DNA of 23,281 nt from NCBI GenBank assembly GCA_020025115.1, contig JAHHSP010000008.1:1-23281 (forward strand). The letters run 5' to 3'. Position 1 is the first letter of the stretch. Each line of letters starts with the position of its first letter. The translations under genes and the position numbers were made by a program. Source of the DNA: Collinsella sp. (GTDB lineage: Bacteria; Actinomycetota; Coriobacteriia; Coriobacteriales; Coriobacteriaceae). The notes under the pieces were generated by a model that saw nothing but the letters and a program-made list of their open reading frames with translations, did no database searches and was not told the origin of the DNA. This document shows, one piece after another, positions 15,214 through 23,281 of this stretch.

Positions 15214-15810
15214 TCAGCGGCCGCCTTCCAGCGCACGCAGCGCGGCGTTGACCCGCTCGCGGGGATCGTCGGGCGCCAAAAACCCTTCGAGGCGGTGCAC
15301 GGGGACGACGACTCGGACCGGACAGCGCGACGCGGCATCACGGACGGCACGGGCATCGGGCACGCCCCCGATTCGAGAGGCCACGCTCGCCGCGACATCG
15401 TCGACCGTGACGACATCGCCATACGGCACACCGAGCAGCGCCACGCATACCGCATGCTCGAAGTCTCCTCCGCCAAAATCCACAGGGGGGACCCATCGTG
15501 GCTCCTGACCGGCGAAATAGGCGTTGAGCCACGCCCAGGAGCGTTCCAACACGGCGATCGCGGAGCCGTGCATGGGGCTCGATGCGCACATGGGGCGAGC
15601 TCCGGAGAGCGCATCGCACCCCTCGATCTCCTCGTCCACACCGGCGGGGACAGAATCGATGGGCCCGCCGCCATTCATGTCGTAGCGGATGGACTCAGCG
15701 CACGTCGAGGGAGCGCTGTCGACCTCGCGAAACCACAGGCCGGCCAATCCGCGTGCGGTGGCGGCAAGCGATATGTCACCCAATGGCGAGTGATATATGG
15801 TCGTGATCAT
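15214..15810 (-). CDS. Alkyltransferase-like protein (Ogt/MGMT homologue) with Val in place of the catalytic Cys
   Basis: The product (198 residues) has the Ogt N-terminal pattern (IYHSPLGDISLAATARGLAGLWF) and the C-terminal DNA-binding/alkyltransferase domain from about residue 117 (FEHAVCVALLGVPYGDVVTVDDVA). The active-site PCHRV motif reads PVHRL at 170-174, so the alkyl-accepting Cys is V171. The helix-turn-helix tyrosine is also replaced (SY to TV), while the arginine of the RAV motif (R154) remains. The usual GYGGGL loop is gone and an extra stretch of about 45 residues sits between the two domains. Family knowledge: alkyltransferase-like proteins lack the Cys (often Trp), bind O6-alkylguanine and recruit excision repair. 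I chose the ATG at 15810 because GAGGGG is 6 nt upstream; an ATG at 15837 has none. Confidence 0.75.
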   Translation of the reverse strand: MITTIYHSPLGDISLAATARGLAGLWFREVDSAPSTCAESIRYDMNGGGPIDSVPAGVDEEIEGCDALSGARPMCASSPMHGSAIAVLERSWAWLNAYFAGQEPRWVPPVDFGGGDFEHAVCVALLGVPYGDVVTVDDVAASVASRIGGVPDARAVRDAASRCPVRVVVPVHRLEGFLAPDDPRERVNAALRALEGGR

Positions 15811-15875
15811 GCGGGGCCCCTCTCGTTCCCCGCCCATTGTACCGCGGCGTCCGTCGCGGGCGGTCGGCCTTTGCC

Positions 15876-18800
15876 CTACTCAGCGCTCTTGAGGGCGCCG
15901 ACCATATCGATGCGGTCGAGGCTGCGGTTGGTCATCCGATTGATGATAAGCGTGAAAACGAGCGACATCACCGAGGCGAACAGATACGTCTGCGGTTCCA
16001 CGATCGTGTCGAAAAACAGCGATGGCATGCGCAGCACGTACGTGAGGAACCTCGTAATCACGTAGCCGAGCGGCCAGCCCGCCACGATGCCGATGAGCGT
16101 GAGGGCGATCGTCTCCTTGTTGATATAGCGATGCACCTCACCGCGTCGGAAGCCCAGCACCTTGATCGTGGCGAGCTCGCGTTCGCGTTCGGAGATGTTC
16201 GTGTTGGACAGCGTGAACACCACGGCAAAGGCGAGCGCGGCGGCCATCACGGTCACGATATAAACCACGACGTCGATGATCTTGAAGCTCTCGGAAAAAT
16301 CATTGGCGACCTTCGTCGAGCTGTTCACGCTCACGAACGTATCGTCCGCCGTCAGGCGATCGGCCAGGTCGATCTTCTGCTCGTCCGTGCCCGTGAGGTT
16401 GACCAGCAGCGCATTCGGGATGCACGGCTCACCGAAGGCCTCGGCATAGGCGCTCTCGGTCATGAATACGAAGTTGCCCAGGAAGCTCACGGTGATACCA
16501 TCCACGCGCACCGGCCCCTGGCCAAACGTCGAATCCTGCAGGAGAAGCTCGTCGCCGAGGGAGAAACCGAGCACCTGCTCGGCGTTCTTGGTCACGAGCG
16601 CACCGTTGCCGTCGCGTGGCAGCGCAAGCTCCTCTCCGCCCATCGCGGGAGCGAGGAAGGTCGTGTTCGAACCGTCCTCGGTCTTCATGTACGCAGACAA
16701 ATCGGCATTGTCGGGAACGACGACGAGCTGAACGCTCTCCCTCGCACCCCCAAATTCAGCCGTCACGCTGTCGACGCGCGCGCCAAGCGCGGTGTCGACC
16801 ATGCCGGTCTCGCGCAACTCGCGCTCGCCCTGCGGGAAATCCTCCTCGGTGGTGACGGCCAGGAGGTCGTAGCGAACCACGCCGGCACTGCCGTACTGTC
16901 GCGGCTTGAGCGAAATCACCGTATCGCGGATGCCCAAACCGCAGATCATGAGGGCGGTGCAGCCTGCGATGCCGAACACCGTCATGAAAAACCTCTTCTT
17001 ATAGCGGAACAAATTGCGGGCGCTCACCTTGTTGAGAAAGGACAGGCGGCGCCACACCGGAGTGATGCGCTCCAGCAAAATACGCCTGCCCGCACGCGGG
17101 GCCTTGGGGCGCATGAGCGATGCGGGCGTCTCCTTGAGCACGTGGCGGCAGGCCAGGAAGGTGGCACCCACGATGCCAAGCGCGAACAGCGCGATGCCGA
17201 GCACTGCCGTGAACATGTTGAAGTGCAGCTGGAACGGGGGAAGCGCGTACATGGTCTTGAAGATGGTGAACATGACCTCGGGAAGGGCGATGAATCCGAG
17301 TGCGTCACCGACGATACCGCCCGCCAGACATGCCGTGAACGAGTAGATGAGGTACTTGGACAAGATACGGTCGCGGCTGTAGCCCAGCGCCTTGTACACG
17401 CCGATGAGACCGCGATCCTCCTCGACCATGCGCGTGACCGTGGTGAGGCTGATGAGCACGGCGACTGTGAAGAAGATGAGCGGGAACACCGTGGCGATGG
17501 ACTCGATCGAACTCGCATCGCTCTCGATGCTCGCATAGCTCGGCAGCGACCCGCGATCTTGGATGTACCACTTCGCGCGCTCGATGCCGTCGACATCGGC
17601 CCGAGCGTTGGCGAACCTGGCATTGGCATCGGCGCGGTTGGCATCGAGCTCGGCCTGGTGGGCGTCGAGCTCGGCCTGGCCGGAGGCGGCCTCGCTCGCG
17701 CCGGCGATAAGCTGCGCCTCGGACGCGGCGACCTGGGATTTCATCTGCTCGCGGGCCGCATCGAGCTGACCCGAGCCGCGTTCGGCGCGAAAGCGCTCGG
17801 CGTCCAGGCGGCGTTGGCCCTCCGCGACCCGCTCGAGCCCCGCCTGCACCTCGCCCTTGCGCGCCACACCCTCGGCAAGGGAGCGGATCTGCGCACCGTC
17901 ATCGGCGAGCATGGCATCAAGCGACGAAACGGCGGACCCCAACATCTTCTCGATCGAGGAGAGCTTGGACACGGCCTGCTGGACCTGACCCGCGTCCTCC
18001 GGATACAGGCTCACGACAGCGCGCACGGCGTCGATGACAGCGGTGTACCTTCCGCCAGTCAGCCCATCCAGACGCTCGAGCATGCGCACGATCTCGGCCT
18101 TATCGTCCGGCGAGGCCGTGGGCAGACTCGAAACGAGTCCTTTGAGCTCGGACGTGAGGGCGTGCGCACGATCAAGCTCGGCGCGGACCTCACGCACCGA
18201 TGGGATCATTGAGGAGACAAACGGATCGACGGCCGTTGCGTCGCCCTTTTGCAAGCGCGCCCACAGATCAGCGGGCCAGCGATCGCCGAGCAGCGGCTGG
18301 ACCGCGTCGATCGCGGCCTCCGCCTCGGTGATACCGGCAAGCGCGTCGGTGAGCCCCGATCGGGCTGCATCAAGTTTGCCCTGCTCGCGCGCGATGAGGG
18401 CCAGGCCGGCATCCAGCTCCGCCTGCGCGGCATCGAGCTGACGGGCGGCGTCGGCGCGTTCGGCCTCGAGCTCGAGCTCACCGCTCGCGATCTGGGCGCG
18501 GGCACGATCGATCTTGTCCTGAGCGCTCGCGAGCTCACCGGCGGCGGCGTCCAGCGCCTCATCGGCCTCGCTGCGGCGCTCGTCGACCTGCGCGAGGGCC
18601 TCGCCCTTCACGCCGCTCGTGCGCTCGGTCTCGCGTCGCTCGCGAATCCGCTCGACACGCCCCTTGACCTCATCGATGAGCCCTTGGTATTCATCCGAAT
18701 AGGCCATGAGCTCGGAGGCGCCGGCAACGCGCAGGTAGGCAACGGTAAATACATCGCGGTCCACCACGGCGGCGGGCGTGAGGAAGAACGCGTACTGAGG

Positions 18801-19451
18801 ACCGCCGGTGCTGCGGAAGCTCATGGTCTTGCTGCCGGCGTTCACGTCCATTGGGTCGAGCACGGAACCGGTGATGGTGTAACGGCCGCGCTCGAAGATC
18901 GCCGGCTGATCAGCGCGCAAGGCGGCCTCGGGATCCTCTTCGGCCTTTCCATCGCGCCTCTCCTCGGCACCCTCGAAGGTCACCGTGTCACCGATCTTCT
19001 TACCGCTCGCATCCAGGTACTTCTGAGTGACGGCGACCTCGCGCGCATCGCGCGGGAGCCGGCCCTCGACCACCCGGGGCTCGTTGAGGCCCGCCGCAGA
19101 CAACGCCTTGACATCGACTTTCTCGCTCAAGCCGTCCACTTGGGTGTAGGCGGTCTCGGTGTAGCCCCCCTCCGCCACATCGACCCCGCTCACCTCGGCG
19201 AGCGCCGCGATATCGCCCTCGTCGAGGCCGAGCGTCGATCGGACCGAGATATCGAACAGACGCTGGGCGTCGTAGTAGCCATCGGACGTATAGCGCAGGT
19301 CGTCGCAAGCGGCCTTGAGGCCCACCAGCATGGTGGCCCCGAGCGCCGTGATCACGAATAGCGAGATGAACCGCTTGAGGTTGCCCGTGATGGTGCGCTT
19401 GATATCGGTCGCGAACGCATTGGGCCGAACGCCGGCCTTCTTCCCCCTCAT
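15876..19451 (-). CDS. Large FtsX-type ABC transporter permease with extracytoplasmic coiled coil
   Basis: The 1191-residue permease has membrane segments near 24-45, 651-672, 700-720, 745-768, 822-840, 1058-1082, 1115-1137 and 1158-1172. This is the layout of two FtsX-type halves (about 650-780 and 1058-1185). Between the first membrane segment and the first FtsX half lies a mixed domain (46-250), then two Ala/Glu/Asp-rich coiled-coil arms (about 285-380 and 520-625) separated by a helical insert. A second extracytoplasmic domain spans about 845-1055. Such permeases pair with MacB/LolD-type ATPases; the partner gene lies 12 bp upstream. Neighbouring genes do not reveal the substrate. AGGG is 7 nt before the ATG. 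A lipoprotein, peptide or cell-envelope role is possible but not shown. Confidence 0.92.
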   Translation of the reverse strand: MRGKKAGVRPNAFATDIKRTITGNLKRFISLFVITALGATMLVGLKAACDDLRYTSDGYYDAQRLFDISVRSTLGLDEGDIAALAEVSGVDVAEGGYTETAYTQVDGLSEKVDVKALSAAGLNEPRVVEGRLPRDAREVAVTQKYLDASGKKIGDTVTFEGAEERRDGKAEEDPEAALRADQPAIFERGRYTITGSVLDPMDVNAGSKTMSFRSTGGPQYAFFLTPAAVVDRDVFTVAYLRVAGASELMAYSDEYQGLIDEVKGRVERIRERRETERTSGVKGEALAQVDERRSEADEALDAAAGELASAQDKIDRARAQIASGELELEAERADAARQLDAAQAELDAGLALIAREQGKLDAARSGLTDALAGITEAEAAIDAVQPLLGDRWPADLWARLQKGDATAVDPFVSSMIPSVREVRAELDRAHALTSELKGLVSSLPTASPDDKAEIVRMLERLDGLTGGRYTAVIDAVRAVVSLYPEDAGQVQQAVSKLSSIEKMLGSAVSSLDAMLADDGAQIRSLAEGVARKGEVQAGLERVAEGQRRLDAERFRAERGSGQLDAAREQMKSQVAASEAQLIAGASEAASGQAELDAHQAELDANRADANARFANARADVDGIERAKWYIQDRGSLPSYASIESDASSIESIATVFPLIFFTVAVLISLTTVTRMVEEDRGLIGVYKALGYSRDRILSKYLIYSFTACLAGGIVGDALGFIALPEVMFTIFKTMYALPPFQLHFNMFTAVLGIALFALGIVGATFLACRHVLKETPASLMRPKAPRAGRRILLERITPVWRRLSFLNKVSARNLFRYKKRFFMTVFGIAGCTALMICGLGIRDTVISLKPRQYGSAGVVRYDLLAVTTEEDFPQGERELRETGMVDTALGARVDSVTAEFGGARESVQLVVVPDNADLSAYMKTEDGSNTTFLAPAMGGEELALPRDGNGALVTKNAEQVLGFSLGDELLLQDSTFGQGPVRVDGITVSFLGNFVFMTESAYAEAFGEPCIPNALLVNLTGTDEQKIDLADRLTADDTFVSVNSSTKVANDFSESFKIIDVVVYIVTVMAAALAFAVVFTLSNTNISERERELATIKVLGFRRGEVHRYINKETIALTLIGIVAGWPLGYVITRFLTYVLRMPSLFFDTIVEPQTYLFASVMSLVFTLIINRMTNRSLDRIDMVGALKSAE

Positions 19452-19463
19452 GATGCGCCCTGC

Positions 19464-20165
19464 CTACCACTCGATATCGGCGATGGGCACGGGATGCTCG
19501 TTGACCTGCATGTCCGTGACGCGTCCGCTCTTGAAGCGGATCAGGCGGTCGGCCATGGGGGCCAGGGCGGAGTTGTGCGTGATGATGAGGACGGTTATGC
19601 CGTCACGGCGACAGGTGTCCTGCAACAGCTGCAACACCTGCTTGCCCGTTTGATAGTCGAGCGCGCCGGTGGGCTCATCGCACAGCAGGAGCTTGGGGTT
19701 CTTCGCGATGGCGCGGGCGATGGAGACGCGCTGCTGCTCGCCGCCGGAAAGCTGCGCCGGGAAGTTGGCCATGCGCTCTCCCAAGCCGACCTTGCGCAAA
19801 CAATCGGCCGCGTCGAGCGAATCGGGGCAGATCTGGGAGGCGAGCTCGACGTTCTCGAGCGCGGTGAGGTTGGGCACGAGGTTGTAAAACTGGAAGACGA
19901 AGCCCACGTCCGCACGGCGATACTCTACGAGTTCCTCCTCGGAGACGGAACTCACATCGCGCCCGTCCACGACGACACGGCCGCTCGTGGCGTTGTCCAT
20001 ACCGCCCAGGATATTGAGGGCCGTGGTCTTGCCGGCACCCGACGCGCCCAAAATCACGGCGAGTTCCCCGCGCTCGACTTCAAAGGTCGCGCCATCCAAC
20101 GCACGCACTTCCGCCCCGCCGGACCCGTACGTCCTCACAACATCGTCGAACTCGATATATGCCAT
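19464..20165 (-). CDS. ABC transporter ATPase, MacB/LolD type
   Basis: The product (233 residues) is the energy-coupling partner of the large permease downstream. Walker A GASGAGKT is at 40-47, the Q-loop glutamine at 92, the signature LSGGEQQR at 139-146, Walker B LLLCDEP at 159-165 and the switch histidine at 197. The segment FQFYNLVPNLTALENV is typical of the LolD/MacB/YknY group. I chose the ATG at 20165 because a GGGAG lies 9 nt upstream and the conserved domain begins at once; an ATG at 20198 would add 11 unconserved residues. It is 79 bp downstream of the degV-family gene. Confidence 0.93.
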   Translation of the reverse strand: MAYIEFDDVVRTYGSGGAEVRALDGATFEVERGELAVILGASGAGKTTALNILGGMDNATSGRVVVDGRDVSSVSEEELVEYRRADVGFVFQFYNLVPNLTALENVELASQICPDSLDAADCLRKVGLGERMANFPAQLSGGEQQRVSIARAIAKNPKLLLCDEPTGALDYQTGKQVLQLLQDTCRRDGITVLIITHNSALAPMADRLIRFKSGRVTDMQVNEHPVPIADIEW

Positions 20166-20244
20166 GTGCGAAGCTCCCGGTACCTCATGTGCCTGCATTG
20201 GTATGTTCTACCCACAACAAGGGGCATCAAGCCGTCACGGGACG

Positions 20245-21105
20245 CTACGCCTTGGGTTTTTGGATGAGCACGGCACCAAAGGCAGTGGGGCCGCAGTGGC
20301 AGGAGATCACGCCTCCGACCTTGGTCCAGGCGATCTCTTGGAATCCCAACTCGCGGGCATAGGCCTCCATCTCCGTGCGAAGCTCATCGGACAGGCCCAC
20401 GGAGTAGGCCAGCCCGATGTAGGAGTAGTCGATGTCGCCCTTGCCGACCATGTGGTCGATAAAGGCGTGCGCGCACTTGAGCATGGAGCCGCGGAACTTC
20501 TTGGTGGCGAGGAACTTACCGCCGATCACCTCGATGCAGGGCTTGATCTTGAGCAGGTGCGCGCCGAGGAAGGCGACGTTGGAGAGACGGCCGCCGGCCT
20601 TGAGGAAGGCAAGGTCGGTGGGGACAAAGCCGAGCAGGGTGCGGTCCATCACGCTCTCGGTGTAGGAGAAGATTTCCTCGACCGTCGCCTCGGGATGGGC
20701 CTCGATGTATTTGGCGGTCTCGACGGCCACGAGACCCTGTCCCACGGAGGCGAAACGCGTGTCCATCGAGTAGACATAGTCGCGCCCCTGGGCGGCGATC
20801 TTGGAGGACTGGTGCGAGCAGGTGGTCGCCTCCGAATACGCAAGGTGGAGGATGGTCGCATCGGGCCGCTCGGCGTGGATGCGGTCGAAGGCCCTCTCGA
20901 AGTCACCGGGCGTGCAACCGCTCGTCTTGGGCATCTCGCCGAGCTCGTTGCAACGCGAGTAGATCTCGAGCGGGTCGATGGAGCCATCGCCCACCGTCTC
21001 GTCGCCGATCGTCACGTGCATCGGGACGACCTCGATGCCATAGCGCTCGGCCTGCTCCGGCAAAACATCGGCGCCGGACTCGACCACGATGACATACTTA
21101 CCCAC
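20245..21105 (-). CDS. DegV-family protein (fatty-acid-binding, FakB-like)
   Basis: The 286-residue product has the DegV fold signatures: an N-terminal VIVVESGADVLPE, the KTSGCTPGDF segment with T61/S62 (the fatty-acid carboxylate site in FakB proteins), the DTRFASVGQGL stretch, and AGGRLS before the second lobe. DegV/FakB proteins bind a fatty acid and, where FakA kinase is present, present it for phosphorylation. No fakA is in the window. The common SGLSGTYQS stretch reads SEATTCSHQSS here, a noticeable change. The start is GTG at 21105 with no strong ribosome site. A promoter is visible about 100 bp upstream. Confidence 0.9.
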   Translation of the reverse strand: MGKYVIVVESGADVLPEQAERYGIEVVPMHVTIGDETVGDGSIDPLEIYSRCNELGEMPKTSGCTPGDFERAFDRIHAERPDATILHLAYSEATTCSHQSSKIAAQGRDYVYSMDTRFASVGQGLVAVETAKYIEAHPEATVEEIFSYTESVMDRTLLGFVPTDLAFLKAGGRLSNVAFLGAHLLKIKPCIEVIGGKFLATKKFRGSMLKCAHAFIDHMVGKGDIDYSYIGLAYSVGLSDELRTEMEAYARELGFQEIAWTKVGGVISCHCGPTAFGAVLIQKPKA

Positions 21106-21200
21106 AAGATCACGACCAATCTAATCGACATTGCATATGGCGAAGGCGTCGGACGCGCCCCTCGTCGCCGACGTTCTCCCCATTCTGTGCGTGTCACCAG

Positions 21201-21229
21201 ATTGTACACACTGGAACATGATATGTAGA
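21201..21229 (-). promoter_or_regulatory. Promoter of the degV-family gene
   Basis: On the minus strand TCTACA (-35, 21224-21229) and TACAAT (-10, 21201-21206) are 17 bp apart. The leader would be about 90 nt and holds a small CGTCGG/CCGACG hairpin (21147-21173). Confidence 0.6.
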
Positions 21230-21323
21230 TTAATTACCGCTCACCGGTGGCGTATTTCCGACCAAATGACACAGGGCCGTCAAGGCCGCGGATGGCACCC
21301 GCGTCCCACGACGCCGCATGTCC

Positions 21324-22349
21324 CTATTCGCACAGGAGCTCGGCGATCTGGACAGCGTTGGTGGCCGCGCCCTTGCGGATCTGATCGCCGCAACACCAGA
21401 AGGTGATACCGCGCAGGGCATTGGGATTGGAAATGTCGCGGCGCACGCGGCCAGCCCAGATCAGGTCCTGATCGGTGGTGTCCAGCGGCATGGGCCAGCG
21501 ATCGTGCGCGTCCTCGGCGCCAAGGTCATCGACGAGCTTCACACCGGGGGCGGACGCGAGCGCCTCACGTGCCTCGTCCAGCGTGATGTCGCGTTCGAAT
21601 TCGAGCGTGACGCTCTCGGAGTGGGAGCGAAGGACGGGGACGCGCACGCACGTGCAGTTCACGCGGAGCTCGGGCAGGTGCATGATCTTGCGGCCCTCGT
21701 TTTGCATCTTCATCTCCTCGGAGGTGAAGCCCTCGTACGTCTCGCCGCCGATCTGTGGGATGAGGTTGCTTGCCAGCTGCGCCGCAAAGGCGGAAGGCGC
21801 CGGAATCTCCTCACCGCGGCCCATATGGCCGATCTGATCCTCGAGCTCGCGCATGCCGGGTACGCCGGCGCCGGAGGCGGCCTGGTAGGTAGATACGATC
21901 ATGCGCCTCACGCCGGCCAGCCGGTGCAGCGGCCACGTGGGTACCAGGCCGATGATCGTGGCGCAGTTGGGATTGGCGATGATGCCCTTGTGCGCCAGGG
22001 CGTCCTTGGCGTTGATCTCGGGGATGACGAGCGGGACGTCCTCGTCCAGGCGGAAGGCATGCGAATTGTCCACCACCACCGCACCGCGCTTGACGGCCTC
22101 CGGATACAGGGCCTTCGCGATGTCGTCCTCGGCGGCACCGAGCACGATGTCCACGCCGTCGAACGCCTCGGGCGAGGCGGCCTCGACCACGGCCTCGCCC
22201 CACGGGGTCGACACGACCTTGCCGGCCGAACGCGGGCTCGCCAAGAGCTTGAGCGACGCCACCGGGAATCGCCGTTCCTCCAGGCACGCGAGCATCTGCG
22301 TGCCAACGGCCCCCGTGGCCCCCACGATAGCGACGACGTACTTCTTCAT
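21324..22349 (-). CDS. asd: Aspartate-semialdehyde dehydrogenase
   Basis: The product (341 residues) reduces aspartyl phosphate to aspartate semialdehyde with NADPH, the branch point to lysine, threonine, methionine and diaminopimelate for peptidoglycan. The dinucleotide site GATGAVG is at 10-16. The catalytic cysteine is C129 in ANPNCATI, with the supporting Q156 in TYQAASGAG and the substrate-binding R236/H243 around RVPVLRSHSE. Length is typical of the family. I chose the ATG at 22349, which begins directly with MKKYVVAIVG; an in-frame start at 22424 would overlap lysC and add unconserved residues. The gap to lysC is 62 bp, so lysC-asd is a likely operon. Confidence 0.97.
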   Translation of the reverse strand: MKKYVVAIVGATGAVGTQMLACLEERRFPVASLKLLASPRSAGKVVSTPWGEAVVEAASPEAFDGVDIVLGAAEDDIAKALYPEAVKRGAVVVDNSHAFRLDEDVPLVIPEINAKDALAHKGIIANPNCATIIGLVPTWPLHRLAGVRRMIVSTYQAASGAGVPGMRELEDQIGHMGRGEEIPAPSAFAAQLASNLIPQIGGETYEGFTSEEMKMQNEGRKIMHLPELRVNCTCVRVPVLRSHSESVTLEFERDITLDEAREALASAPGVKLVDDLGAEDAHDRWPMPLDTTDQDLIWAGRVRRDISNPNALRGITFWCCGDQIRKGAATNAVQIAELLCE

Positions 22350-22411
22350 CTTGCCCCACTCCTCACAGTTCGCATTGGGATGCATGGTTCCGGCAAATCC
22401 TCGCAGCGCGC

Positions 22412-23281
22412 CTAAAACGCGCACGGCGCGGGCTCCAGCTCGGCAGTCGTCACGATGCCGTCCTCATCGGAGAACGCCTCGTAGATGGTTTTGATCGCGA
22501 GGTCGAAATCGTGCTCCTCGACGCCGATGATGATGTTGATCTCGTCGCAGCCCTGGGTGATCATGCGGACGCTCACGCCGGCCTCGCCGAGCTTGCCGAA
22601 CAGATGGCCCGAGATGCCCGCGCGCCCGCGCAGGTTGCGCCCCACGGTGGCGATAAGCGCCAGGTTCTCCACGACTTCGATCTCCAGCGGCTCGACCTCC
22701 TCCTGGATATCGGAGATGAGCGAGTACAGCGAATCCTTGACGTCGGCGGCCTGCACGACGGCGGCGAACTGGTCGACACCCGTGGGCATGTGCTCGACGG
22801 ACACGCCATAGCGCTCGAACACGGACAGGGCGCGGCGCATGAAGCCGATACGGCTCTTGGTGCGGTCGCGCGAGACGTTGATGGCCAGGAAGTTGCGCTT
22901 CCCGGCGATGCCGGTGATGATCGGTTCGGTATCGCCCTCCTTGGCAGTCTCGGAGATGATCGTACCCGGGTCCTCGGGGGCGTTCGTGTTCTTGATCACG
23001 AGCGGGATGCCGGCATCGCGAACGGGGAAGACGGCCTCCTCATGCAGGACGCTCGCGCCCATGTAGGACAGCTCGCGCAACTCCTCGTAGGTGATGCGCG
23101 GGATGGGCTGGGCGCCCGGGACGATACGCGGGTCGGCGGAGAGGAAGCCCGAGACGTCCGTCCAGTTCTCATACAGGTCGGCCGCGAGGCACTGGGCGAG
23201 AATCGAGCCGGAGATGTCGCCGCCGCCGCGGTCGAGCAGCTTGACTTTGCCCTCCTTGGTGGCACCGTAAAACCCCGGCAT
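22412..23281 (-). CDS. lysC: Aspartate kinase, C-terminal part (partial at right edge)
   Basis: Only the last 289 residues are in the window; the Met codon at the edge is probably internal (family sequence VPGFYG). The kinase core end is visible: GFYGATKEGKVKLLDRGGGDISGSILA, then the aspartate/ATP region ENWTDVSGFLSADPRIVPGA. The GGS of most homologues reads GGG. Two ACT regulatory domains follow: about 120-190 (YGVSVEHMPTGVDQF) and 205-270 (GISGHLFGKLGEAGVSVRMI, then TQGCDEINI). The layout is that of a monofunctional, feedback-regulated aspartokinase that phosphorylates aspartate at the entry of the lysine/threonine/methionine pathway. It is followed by asd. Confidence 0.95.
   Translation of the reverse strand: MPGFYGATKEGKVKLLDRGGGDISGSILAQCLAADLYENWTDVSGFLSADPRIVPGAQPIPRITYEELRELSYMGASVLHEEAVFPVRDAGIPLVIKNTNAPEDPGTIISETAKEGDTEPIITGIAGKRNFLAINVSRDRTKSRIGFMRRALSVFERYGVSVEHMPTGVDQFAAVVQAADVKDSLYSLISDIQEEVEPLEIEVVENLALIATVGRNLRGRAGISGHLFGKLGEAGVSVRMITQGCDEINIIIGVEEHDFDLAIKTIYEAFSDEDGIVTTAELEPAPCAF

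Noticed and set aside
15139..16065. A 308-codon plus-strand frame opposite the alkyltransferase-like gene
   Set aside because: It is antisense to a gene with clear family motifs and runs into the 3' end of the FtsX permease; there is no domain resemblance.

Overview
The window is a GC-rich, densely coded bacterial chromosome segment. The organism is probably a high-GC Actinomycetota of class Coriobacteriia (Collinsella/Olsenella-like). This rests on codon use, GTG/TTG starts and overall protein character, not on a marker gene, so the class-level call is an inference. There are no rRNA or tRNA genes, IS elements, CRISPR arrays or phage genes that I can support.

Layout from left to right. (1) The minus-strand end of a probable Flp/Tad pilus-type module (1-1264): a SAF-domain CpaB/RcpC-like protein overlaps by ATGA the start of a protein that leaves the window and looks like the atypical receiver part of a TadZ/CpaE protein. 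(2) A minus-strand pair (1658-5491): a SERCA-type Ca2+ P-type ATPase followed 3 bp later by the ribosome-assembly GTPase rsgA, closed by a hairpin terminator. (3) The only plus-strand block (5824-8677): pyk with its own promoter and a clear terminator, then a DUF389 membrane protein that carries a perfect EF-hand loop. (4) A five-gene minus-strand operon (12960 down to 8705): Tat/lipobox solute-binding protein, two polar-amino-acid permeases, ATPase, and a PuuD-like class-I amidotransferase hydrolase. (5) dxs, in a divergent form (13184-14980). (6) An Ogt/MGMT-like protein whose catalytic Cys is Val (15214-15810). (7) A MacB/LolD-type ABC pair with a 1191-aa FtsX-type permease containing a long coiled coil (15876-20165). 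(8) A DegV-family lipid-binding protein with its own promoter (20245-21105). (9) asd and the C-terminal part of lysC (21324-23281), an aspartate-pathway operon.

Most of the window is core metabolism and transport: glycolysis (pyk), isoprenoid precursors (dxs), aspartate-family amino acids (lysC-asd), Ca2+ export and amino-acid uptake. The points that most deserve attention are the Cys-to-Val alkyltransferase homologue, the Dxs lacking the usual phosphate-binding arginines, the EF-hand in a DUF389 protein, and the fusion of an amino-acid importer operon to a gamma-glutamyl hydrolase-like gene. I found no clearly unprecedented multigene system.
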